In this document: positions 55,278-64,000 of the stretch, in pieces
Numbering within the stretch: position 1 is the first letter of the stretch
Layout: the number at the start of each line of letters is the position of its first letter
Notes under the pieces: model-generated
Database searches by the model: none
Seen by the model: only the letters and a program-made list of their open reading frames with translations
What the model was told of the DNA's origin: nothing
Program-made: the position numbers and the translations under genes
NCBI GenBank assembly: GCA_003952965.2
Contig: CM025849.1
Coordinates: 4,015,875-4,079,874 of the forward strand
DNA: 64,000 nucleotides
From: Morella rubra
Taxonomy: Eukaryota; Streptophyta; Magnoliopsida; Fagales; Myricaceae
Direction: 5' to 3'

Positions 55278-56379
55278 CTTTTGAAAGACTATATGGCAAC
55301 TGATTACAATAGAATCAACACCACAAGAAAAAACAAATGGAAGTTATGAACTGCAGGTATCATATCCACTCACCGTAAGTTGACCTAGAGGCTAGGGGGG
55401 CCAGTCCACAAAGGGATATTTTTCTTTCTATTGAGCAAAAACATATATAGATATATATTCTCTTGAGCCAAATATATATATATAATAATTTTCTTATTGT
55501 TTTTACATTTTAACCCCTCAAAATTAATTTTATCTGACTCATCAAATATTCAATCCTTATTTCGTCCCTATATTTAGGACTCCCATGTATGTGACACCTG
55601 CCAGTCCCCAACCCCATGTGCTTATTGCCATTGTTTTTTTCAACCTTAGGACAAATATGTCAATGCAAAGGGGGAGAAGAGAAAAAGTCAATTGATGCTG
55701 GATTGGCATACTCACTATATATATAATAGTTCACCACTGCCCTACGTTTTCTTTTTCTTTTTCTGACGAAAATGCCTTGCTAAGGAATACTATGAAATTC
55801 AATAGAAATAATATATAGTTTCTCGAATATGTTCTTCTCCTCCTATATATTGATAGTCGCAACAAGATATTTCTATTGCATATACTACTTAATTAGCGGC
55901 ACAAACTCCTGATGATCAATCTTTATGGGCTATGTATGTAATTAAGTCCTCTTTCGCAAACCAAACCGATAACAATGGAAGCTCTAGCCAGTTATACAAA
56001 ATATTCAAACGTTGATCTTGAATGCAAAGGCACTAAAAATTCTACACATTGAGGGTGTGGTGTAGATGCTCTAGCTTCACGTTTTCATACATAATGGAGA
56101 CATTCTTCCTCATTGGAAAAATGCCTCACAGAGGGAAAGATCATATACGGGGAGCAACTAGTTATAAAGATAGTATATACGAACTCAACAAGATCAATTT
56201 AAGGAATTTATAGCTCATTTTACAAAGAAGAAGATATTACCAAGGATAACTAGTAAGGTAAAAAGCGTACGTGCAAATAAGTACTGCTGCAAGAAATGCT
56301 TCTATTGCTAATCGGTAGCACAGTCGGTGTTCGTCCTCTACTCTCCCCCCTTGCTGTCGATAGTATATCTCCTGTTTCT

Positions 56380-56402
56380 CTTCCACTGATATATATATAT
56401 AG
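56380..56402 (-). promoter_or_regulatory. Candidate TATA region of the second DUF247 gene
   Basis: On the minus strand CTATATATATATATCAG lies about 1.1 kb upstream of ATG 55277, with an apparent leader intron between. It is repeated in unit 2 at about 59778-59795. AT-rich composition makes this a weak call. Confidence 0.3.
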
Positions 56403-58481
56403 GAGTCTGCTGTGTCCCAGGTTTCACTTTCTGGTCTCTTTGCACTGAGAGGTCAAAGAAGGGTTTGGATTCAGTCCAGACAGTACGGGTCTAGATGCAT
56501 CCAGACCAACGGTCTGGATTGAATCTTGAAATGGACGACAGAGAGGCCGTACGTCATTTAATAAGCTTGGCCTCTAATTAGCGCGCGTGTTTATTGTCCC
56601 CACATCTGTACTAATCGGACCACTACAATTTAAGTTCCGACCACTGCAGCGCGAACACGCGTTTTTTAGGAGATCGTTTGTCATATATTTCTTCTTCTCC
56701 TTGGGTACTCCCATGAAAAACGTGAGCTTGAACACTGGAATTCAATTGCTGGGCTTTGTGATAAAAAATTAGGAAATTGGCAATTTAAGTCATTAGGTTT
56801 ATACCACGTTGACAATTTAGTCACTAAGTTTTATTTTTTTACGATAGGATCACTAGTTATATGGTTGGACGATCTGGTCCTTCCGCATGTGCCGTCACCC
56901 CACTTAACCATCGTCTGCCACGTCATCTTCTTGCCCAATCAGCGCCCACTAACGCTACATTGTTTGCCAGGTCGCCTTTTTTTATTTTATTATCAAAACT
57001 CATCGTTTCACTCACATAAGATTTTACAGTTTCATTTAAACGACACACAGTATGAGAGTGAAGGTGAATTTCTTCATTCAAAAGACCAGCGTACACATTC
57101 TTCGTTTGGGGTAATGTTCGATCCTGTTTAAGTGTTATTGATTTTCCCTAACCGTTCTAAAACCCTAGAATATTTGAAGTCTTTGAAGTGCGAAAGAAGA
57201 TTCGGTATTTGGAGTGTGGAACCAATTCGGTGATTTCGTGGGAACCCTGCACATTGGGGGCATTTCGATTTGGGGGGCACTGGGGTTGGATCTTTGAAGC
57301 AACCTCTTAGGTAACCCATTTCTTTATTTGCTTTGTCTCACCCATTTGAAGCTTTCCACTTTATTTGCCTTTATACGCTGGTTTTTTGTCGTAGTTAAAA
57401 CCCTGTGATGACCCATTTCTTTATTACTCAGGTCGGTGGCTGAGGACAAATTCTTTTTCCCATAATGTCGGGAGGTTTCATGATGAGGGCATGTACCTGC
57501 TGTGGATGGGGGACAGGTTGAAGCAGCAGATGGGGGAGATGTTGGTCCATCAGTTTAGCACCTTAATGAAGCCATTTTTGCATATGTAACTGTAACTAAT
57601 AGAACTTCATAGACCATTAGTTTAGCATGCTGAATGTATTTTTGGGGAGTATAATTATACTGATGTAATTTTGAGGTGCTGGTGTACTTTAGTGTTTGTG
57701 TACTGATGAGCAATGAGAGCTGTAATTTTAACTGATGTGATTGGAAACTATGTGATCTTGAGGTATTTTGGAATTTGATGTGATCCTAAGCTGTTATTTT
57801 AACTGATGTGATAAGCATATTTAGGGGTCATTTTCAGCATTTAAGTTTTTGGGTTGTTTAGGCTTATGTGATGGCCTAAGTTTGGGTCTATAGAAGGGTT
57901 GTTTGGTGTTAATGTGATCGCAAATGTGACTACAGATGGTGATCTAGCAGATTTAGGGTCATACTGATGGTAGTTGCTTGGGGTCATTTTGCAGCAAAGT
58001 TTAGGGGTCCTTAGTTTTTTAGTGTTTTTTTTTTTTGTTTTGGTCTTGGTCAGTAGACCAGTAGGTCGATATTTATCTCAATTCGTTAGTTTTGAGATGT
58101 TTTTTTTGTCTCATTTTGGATCCATTTTAGTTAGCAAAAAGTCAAAGTCATTGTTGCAATTAACTAATGGTAGCAATATAATTGACAAGGACACAAGTAA
58201 TTTTTCACAAGCGAAGTCTTCAGATTAATACTATACTGTCATTAGCATTACAGTACTAAGAAAAGGAATCTGTTACAAGACACAAGTAACCATTACACAA
58301 GGTCATTTTTTGGCATTTGCAAACTAACTGACTGCCACTATTGGCTTTGCACGAAATAACTGCCACTAACATTTCTAACACTTGCAAACTTACTTCTTAA
58401 AAACCATTACACAATTTCATTTGCAATGCATTAACCTAGTCATCTAACACATTGCAAAATAACTTCCCCATCAACATTTTT
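56403..58481. other. Non-coding part of duplication unit 1
   Basis: It holds an imperfect palindromic phrase around TCCAGACCAACGGTCTGGA (56500). At 56765-56870, GGAAATTGGCAATTTAAGTCATTAGG and the following GTCACTAAG have the style of a Mutator-like terminal repeat, but no partner end is seen. At 57130-57300, ACCCTAGAATATTTGAAG...GGAACCCTGCAC looks like a leader exon followed by GTAACCCATTTC (donor-like, 57310). From 57470 to 57590 there is a GC-richer stretch (CTGCTGTGGATGGGGGACAGG) without a continuous frame. A simple T-run is at 58023-58035. Confidence 0.4.
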
Positions 58482-58592
58482 TCACGGTGATCCTTGGAAG
58501 AATGCACCCATAACAGCAACTGTCACTAACGATGCTCCAACAATAGACTTCAGTCTTCTCACAGTTTGCTTCAATACATCATTCTCCTTCTG
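58482..58592 (-). pseudogene. GRF-type zinc-finger-like gene, C-terminal fragment (unit 1)
   Basis: Minus-strand reading: KENDVLKQTVRRLKSIVGAS and LVTVAVMGAFFQGSP, then TGA (complement 58482-58484). It is a short coiled-coil followed by a hydrophobic, membrane-like tail, as in small plant GRF zinc-finger proteins. The upstream zinc-finger exon is missing here because the tandem unit is joined to DUF247 5' DNA at 58592. The complete exon end is at 62778-62918. Confidence 0.6.
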
Positions 58593-58659
58593 GAATGTCA
58601 ATAGCCCATTGATCATTGCCTTGATTTGCAGCGAAATCATTAGCTACGAGGCTGGCCAT
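58592..58659 (-). pseudogene. DUF247 start fragment in unit 2, fused to the GRF-type tail
   Basis: ATG at 58659 opens MASLVANDFAANQGNDQWAI-DIP, identical to the fragment at 55277, and then crosses the duplication junction at 58592 into the GRF-type gene tail in another frame, stopping after three more codons. Not functional. Confidence 0.65.
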
Positions 58660-61600
58660 CTTTTGAAAGACTATATGGCAACTGATTACAATAGAATCAA
58701 CACCACAAGAAAAAACAAATGGAAGTTATGAACTGCAGGTATCATATCCACTCACAGTAAGTTGACCTAGAGGCTAGGGGGGCCAGTCCACAAAGGGATA
58801 TTTTTCTTTCTATTGAGCAAAAACATATATAGATATATATTCTCTTGAGCCAAATATATATATATATAATAATTTTCTTATTGTTTTTACATTTTAACCC
58901 CTCAAAATTAATTTTATCTGACTCATCAAATATTCAATCCTTATTTCGTCCCTATATTTAGGATTCCCATGTATGTGACACCTGCCAGTCCCCAACCCCA
59001 TGTGCTTATTGCCATTGTTTTTTTCAACCTTAGGACAAATATGTCAATGCAAAGGGGGAGAAGAGAAAAAGTCAATTGATGCTGGATTGGCATACTCACT
59101 ATATATATATATATAATAGTTCACCACTGCCCTACGTTTTTCTTTTTCTTTTTCTGACGGAAATGCCTTGCTAAGGAATACTATGAAATTCAATAGAAAT
59201 AATATATAGTTTCTCGAATATGTTCTTCTCCTCCTATATATTGATAGTCGCAACAAGATATTTCTATTGCATATACTACTTAATTAGCGGCACAAACTCC
59301 TGATGATCAATCTTTATGGGCTATGTATGTAATTAAGTCCTCTTTCGCAAACCAAACCGATAACAATGGAAGCTCTAGCCAGTTATACAAAATATTCAAA
59401 CGTTGATCTTGAATGCAAAGGCACTAAAAATTCTACACATTGAGGGTGTGGTGTAGATGCTCTAGCTTCACGTTTTCATACATAATGGAGACATTCTTCC
59501 TCATTGGAAAAATGCCTCAAAGAGGGCAAGATCATATACGGGGAGCAACTAGTTATAAAGATAGTATATACGAACTCAACAAGATCAATTTAAGGAATTT
59601 ATAGCTCATTTTACAAAGAAGAAGATATTACCAAGGATAACTAGTAAGGTAAAAAGCGTACGTGCAAATAAGTACTGCTGCAAGAAATGCTTCTATTGCT
59701 AATCGGTAGCACAGTCGGTGTTCGTCCTCTACTCTCCCCCCTTGCTGTCGATAGTATATCTCCTGTTTCTCTTCCACTGATATATATATATAGGAGTCTG
59801 CTGTGTCCCAGGTTTCACTTTCTGGTCTCTTTGCACTGAGAGGTCAAAGAAGGGTTTGGATTCAGTCCAGACCGTACGGGTCTAGATGCATCCAGACCAA
59901 CGGTCTGGATTGAATCTCATGAAATGGACGACAGAGAGGCCGTTACGTCATTTAATAAGGCCTCTCTGTCGTCGGCTTGGCTTGGCTCTAATTAGCGCGC
60001 GTGTTTATTGTCCCCACATCTGTACTAATCGGACCACTACAATTTAAGTCGACCACACCTCCGACCACTGCAGCGCGAACACGCGTTTTTAGCCATTTTA
60101 TTCCCAAATCACCCATTTGAGTTCGTTTGTCATATATTTCTTCTTCTCCTTGGGTCACTCCCATGAAAACGTGAGCTTGAACAAGGAAAGAAGTAAATGA
60201 GAGTACTGGAATTCAATTGCTGGGCTTTGTGATAAAAAATTAGGAAATTGGACAATTTAGTCATTAGGTTTATACCACGTTGACAATTTAGTCACTAAGT
60301 TTTATTTTTTTACGATAGGATAACTGAGTTATATGGTTGGGACGATCTGGTTCCTTCCGTCCATGTGCGCACCCCACTTAACCGGTTATCGTCTGCCACG
60401 TCATCTTCTTGCCCAATCAGCGCCCACTAACGCTACATTGTTGCCAGGTCGCCTTTTTTTTTTTATTATCAAAACTCATCGTTTCACTCACATAAGATTT
60501 TACAGTTTCATTTAAACGACACACAGTATGAGAGTGAAGGTGAATTTCTTCATTCAAAAGACCAGCGTACACATTCTTCGTTTGGGGTAATGTTCGATCC
60601 TGTTCTAAGTGTTATTGATTTTCCCTAACCGTTCTAAAACTGCTTATCCTAGAATATTCGAAGTCTTTGAAGTGCGAAAGAAGATTCGGGTGATTTCGAA
60701 GTGTGGAAGCAGATTCGGTGATTTCGTGGGAACCCTAGCACATATTCAGGGGCATTTCGATTTGGGGGTGCACTGGGGTTGGATCTTTCGAAGCAGACAC
60801 TCTTAAGGTAACCCATTTCTTTATTTTGCTTTGTCTCACCCATTTGAAGCTTATCCACTGCCCTTTATTTGCCTTTATACGCTGGTTTTTTGTCGTAGTT
60901 AAAACCTGTTTACTGTGAATGACCCATTTCTTTATTACCCTTTTCACAGGTCGGTGGCTGGAGGACAAATTCTTTTTCCCAATAATGTTGGGAGGTAGGA
61001 CAAATTCATGATGGAGGGCATGTACCTGCTGTGGATGGGGGACAGGTTGAAGCAGCAGATGGGGGAGATGTTGGTGGACCATCAGTTTAGCACTTTAATG
61101 GAATTGGCCATCAGTTTAGCACCTTAATGGAATTGGCCATTTTTGCATATGTAACTGTAACTATAGAACTTCATAGACCATTAGTTTAGCATGCTGAATG
61201 TATTTTTGGGGAGCTATAATTATACTGATGTAATTTTGAGGTGCTGGTGTACTTTATAGTGTTTGTGTACTGATGAGCAATGAGAGCTGTAATTTTAACT
61301 GATGTGATTGGAAACTAGTGTGATCTTGAGGTATTTTGGAATTTGATGTGATCCTAAGCTGTTATTTTAACTGATGTGATAAGCATATTTAGGGGTCATT
61401 TTGCAGCATTTAAGTTTTTGGGTTGTTTAGGCTTATGTGATGGCCTAAGTTTGGGTCTATAGGAAGGGTTGTTTAGGTTTATGTGATCCGCAAATGTGAT
61501 CTGCAGATGTGATCTGCAGATTTAGGGGTCATACTGATGGTATTTTGGGTCATTTTTGTTGCAGCATAAAGTTTAGGGGTCCTTAGTTTTTTAGTCATTG

Positions 61601-62057
61601 GTCAGTAGACCAAGTCGATATTTATCTCAATTTTAGTTTTGAGATGTTTTTTTTGTCAAGTCCATTTTAGTTAGCAAAGACACAAGTCATTATGTTGTCA
61701 ATTTAGTTGACAACGAACAGCAAGTTTCCATTTTGTCATTTTGCAATTAACTAATGGTAGCAATATTTGCAGTAGACACAAGTCATTTTTTCACAATTGA
61801 CACCTTAGTTTATACTGTCATTAGCATTACTAAGAAAAGGAATCTGTTACAAGACACAAGTAACCATTACACAAGGTCATTTTTTGGCATTTGCAAACTA
61901 ACTGACTGCCACTAACAATTGGCTTTGCACGAAATAACTGCCACTAACATTTCTAACACATTGCAAACTAACTTACTTCTTAAAAACCATTACACAATTT
62001 CATTTGCAATGCATCACTTAACCTAGTCATCTAACACATTGCAAAATAACTTCCCCA

Positions 62058-62197
62058 TCAACATTTTTTCACGGTGATCCTTATGAACAATGCACCCATA
62101 ACAGCAACTGTCACTAACGATGCTCCAACAATAGACTTCAGTCTTCTCACAGTTTGCTTCAATACATCATTCTCCTTCTGCATCTCTTTATTTCTCC
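62058..62197 (-). pseudogene. GRF-type gene, C-terminal fragment (unit 2)
   Basis: Minus strand: RRNKEMQKENDVLKQTVRRL, then KSIVGASLVTVAVMGALF with an altered end (stop complement 62058-62060) because of small differences at about 62083. It is cut at 62197 by the junction with the third partial copy. Confidence 0.6.
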
Positions 62198-62777
62198 TAA
62201 TGGTAGCAATATATTACAAGACACAAGTAATTTCACAAGGAATCTTCATTAATACATACTGCCATTCATACATACTAAGACAAGGAATCTGTTACAAGAC
62301 ACAAGTAACCATTACACAAGGTCATTTTTTGGCATTTGCAAACTAACTGACTGCCACTAACAATTGGCTTTGCACGAAATAACTGCCACTAACATTTTTT
62401 CTAACAACATTTTTGCCCAAAAAACTAAAAAAAAAAAAAAAACTTACTTTCTTAAAAAAAAAAAACCCAATTTTAACCACCCCAATTTTTTTTTCCAATT
62501 TTGCCCCCCAAATTGGGGGGGCATCAACTTTAACCTAGTTTTTTCATCTAATAAACCACCCATTGGGGAAAAAAAAAAAAACTAAAAAAAAAAAAAAAAA
62601 ACCTTAAAAAAAAAAAACAATTTTTTTTCTTTCATTAGGTTTGGTTTTCTTTTAGGGGAACAAAAATTTTGCAGAAAAAAACCAATTAAAACAGGGCAAA
62701 AAAACTGTCCCCCCACTTAAAAAAAACGGAATTTTGGCCTTCCCAAAAAAAAAACAAATTAAAAAAAGAAAACCTTT
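62198..62777. repeat. Third, corrupted partial copy with expanded homopolymers
   Basis: Begins TAATGGTAGCAATAT, as at 61755, and repeats the following several hundred bases. From about 62395, A, T, C and G runs are greatly lengthened (for example A17 at 62426, a G8 near 62513, A11-A18 runs around 62570-62600), while words such as TAACCTAG, TCATCTA and TGCCCC still align with 62000-62060. Real duplicated DNA with a badly wrong consensus is the simplest explanation. Frames in this region, including those with Lys or Phe runs, should be ignored. Confidence 0.75.
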
Positions 62778-62918
62778 CAGTCTTCTCACAGTTTGCTTCA
62801 ATACATCATTCTCCTTCTGCATCTCTTTATTTCTCCTTGTCAAATGTAGTCCCATCTCCATCCCACAGGGGCAGACACGAGGATCAAACCAACAAAAAAA
62901 GCCACAATGCTTAGTTGT
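62778..62918 (-). pseudogene. GRF-type zinc-finger-like gene, 3' exon (5' exon not found)
   Basis: On the minus strand, TGTTTGCAG at 62919-62927 is a good 3' splice site. The exon reads CGFFCWFDPRVCPCGMEMGL, then HLTRRNKEMQKENDVLKQTV and RRLK, before entering the corrupted region. The CGFF-WFDP pattern with paired Cys is the second half of a GRF zinc finger, followed by a short coiled coil. The ending can be inferred from the two clean tails at 58482-58592 and 62058-62197. I could not find the first exon (the CGxxxxLRTSW half) in 62930-64000. GRF domains bind nucleic acids; many plant copies sit in transposons. Confidence 0.6.
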
Positions 62919-62927
62919 CTGCAAACA

Positions 62928-64000
62928 AAGACATCCACAATCATGCACTCAAATATAACGAGTAAGGAAATATTGAAGGACAGGATTTAACCATATGATT
63001 TTAACAATATTGACCAAATATACCAACAAACTTGTTTAATTCAAAGATTTTAACAATCCCAATGCATGGAAGTTTCAAACAGTGTATGAAAGAATGTTCA
63101 ATCAGTGTATGTTCAAACAGTTCATTAATCAGAGTATTAATCAGTCTACTAATCAGTGTATGTTCAATCAGTATATGAATGGAAGTTTCAAAGAATGTTT
63201 AACAATCTTAATGCATGAAAGTTTTATGACTTTCAAACAGTGTATGTTCAATCATAAACAAAGTATCCTTTTTTCCACAAAGTATCAGTCATAAACAAAA
63301 TATTGCCTCTGTTCATATGATAACTTTGTACAAACATATTCATACTTTAATCGCTAAGTTTATATTAAACTATAAAGTTTCAAATGCATTAACACCCAAG
63401 AATCTAAAGAACAAAATCCACTTGCCAATATATTCTAGCCAATTGTAATCTAACCTATCTGTACTCAAAAACTGCAAAATTATAGCTCAGCAGCATCAAA
63501 TTAATCTCGAATGGAGAAAACCACCAATCCACAGACATCCTCTAATTTCCCAACAAGCAAATCTCTTTTTAGTTGCAAGACATATTCTGAGACTAAGTGG
63601 AGTTACATAACATATTTCCCTTCGATGTGTCTATGTGGAGTAATAATTGGGAAAGAAGATTGCGAAAACGAACCCTTTGCAATAAAATTGCAAAAATCAA
63701 ATAAATTCCATAAAACCACAAAGCAATTCAGCGAAAGAAGATTGCAAAAACGAAAAGGTGAAAGAACCAAACCCAAATACTTAAAACATTCCCTCAGACA
63801 TTGTATTCACAAAACACGTTCCCCAGGGTTCTCCAAAGTCAAGAAATCGTTCTCCTATTTGGCCTAGGGTTTGCGAAAAAGGGGAAATGCTTGCGTGAAG
63901 GGGAATTTGGTTTTTGCTGTGCGATTTGAGAAGAAAGAAGCCCATCCTTTAATGAAACTGTGCGTTTAATGAAAGTGTGCCTGTAATATATTATATAGTC
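62928..64000. other. Right flank: tandem short repeats and unassigned DNA
   Basis: At 63060-63260 an imperfect array of TGTATGTTCAATCAG-like units (about ten, 12-20 bases each) includes two longer GGAAGTTTCAAA blocks. The rest (63260-64000) contains no convincing exon on either strand. On the minus strand the last 150 bp are CT-rich and could be a leader of the GRF-type gene (AAACCCTAGGCC at about 63865), but no start or splice donor is convincing. Confidence 0.4.

Larger units (their letters stand above)
55210..58591 (-). repeat. 3382-bp tandem duplication, unit 1
   Basis: Starts at GGAATGTCAATAGCCC and is repeated from 58592 with the same sequence, giving a period of 3382. Content, read on the minus strand from right to left: the C-terminus of a GRF-type gene (58482-58591), non-coding DNA (57400-58480), a leader-like block (57130-57420), a possible DNA-transposon end (56765-56870), and the DUF247 promoter and 5' end (55210-56600). 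Compared with unit 2, unit 1 has numerous small deletions after about 56600, the kind of difference expected from consensus error. Confidence 0.85.
58592..62197 (-). repeat. 3.4-3.6 kb tandem duplication, unit 2
   Basis: Second copy of 55210-58591. It begins within the DUF247 5' fragment (ATG at 58659, truncated after MASLVANDFAANQGNDQWAI plus three residues). It then repeats the promoter (to about 60100), the transposon-end-like block (60230-60330), the leader-like block (60600-60830) and the GRF-type tail (62058-62197). It differs from unit 1 by short extra segments (for example about 59945-59985, 60100-60125, 61080-61140). The last 600 bp are repeated once more, in degraded form, at 62198-62790. 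Confidence 0.82.

Noticed and set aside
56500-56525. Palindromic TCCAGACC...GGTCTGGA phrase as an operator or terminator
   Set aside because: Isolated, short and inside non-coding plant DNA; no functional context.
62364-62948. Lys/Phe-rich frames around the homopolymer block
   Set aside because: They derive from the inflated homopolymers; only the GRF-like exon portion (62778-62918) is credible.

Overview
This is nuclear DNA from a eudicot plant; the species cannot be fixed from the window. Evidence for a plant: intronless SBT1-type subtilase, DUF247 genes, L1-type LINEs with a C-terminal RNase H domain, a Copia element with an iMet-type primer binding site and an extra 3' ORF, a Tekay-like long LTR, hAT, CACTA and MULE-like fragments, and a tRNA-derived SINE. 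There are no bacterial-type operons. Only one protein-coding gene looks intact: the subtilase at 27004-29304 (+).

Layout. 1-5258: 5'-incomplete L1 LINE whose reverse transcriptase is split by a 2.3 kb solo LTR (1072-3385, 5-bp target duplication). 5260-20088: head-to-tail array of four LTR-like units (about 1.1-1.2 kb each without inserts), nearly every one punctured by other elements: a MITE (6092-6829), an inverted Copia solo LTR (7671-8877), a Tekay-like LTR end plus primer site (9578-11369), an antisense LINE (11808-14029), a palindromic MITE (15196-15566) and a 4.1 kb Copia-type remnant (15890-20032). 20756-26716: two related hAT elements with 8-bp target duplications, a CACTA remnant, a small MITE and a LINE tail. 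Several of these interrupt a segment (23112-25680) that is duplicated downstream of the subtilase (30435-31460).

27004-29304: the subtilase gene with TATA box and poly(A) signal. 30502-40764: a very large, near-identical inverted duplication (2.84 kb arms around a 4.57 kb spacer holding a SINE), whose right arm ends at a 1000-N gap (40765-41764). 41765-43581: a noisy tandem repeat of the DUF247 gene 3' end, reading into a Copia LTR twice. 43582-53650: a 10.07 kb Copia element (both LTRs, gag, protease, integrase, RT, RNase H and a third ORF), inserted with an AAATT duplication into a DUF247 gene on the minus strand; the N-terminal part of that gene is at 53651-54851. 54929-62197: further DUF247 start fragments and a 3382-bp tandem duplication carrying the DUF247 5' end, its likely promoter and the C-terminus of a GRF-zinc-finger-like gene. 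62198-62790 is a third, badly corrupted copy.

The window is best read as a stack of nested insertions around two plant gene families (subtilase and DUF247). Some of its most striking structure (duplications with scattered indels beside an N gap, expanded homopolymers) is likely assembly or consensus error, so the biology must be separated from artefact before the inverted and tandem duplications are believed. I did not find a convincing new multi-gene system. The most interesting candidates are the large inverted duplication related to subtilase-flanking DNA, the LTR-like tandem array, and the dense self-complementary GTGTCGACAC motifs in the Copia LTRs.
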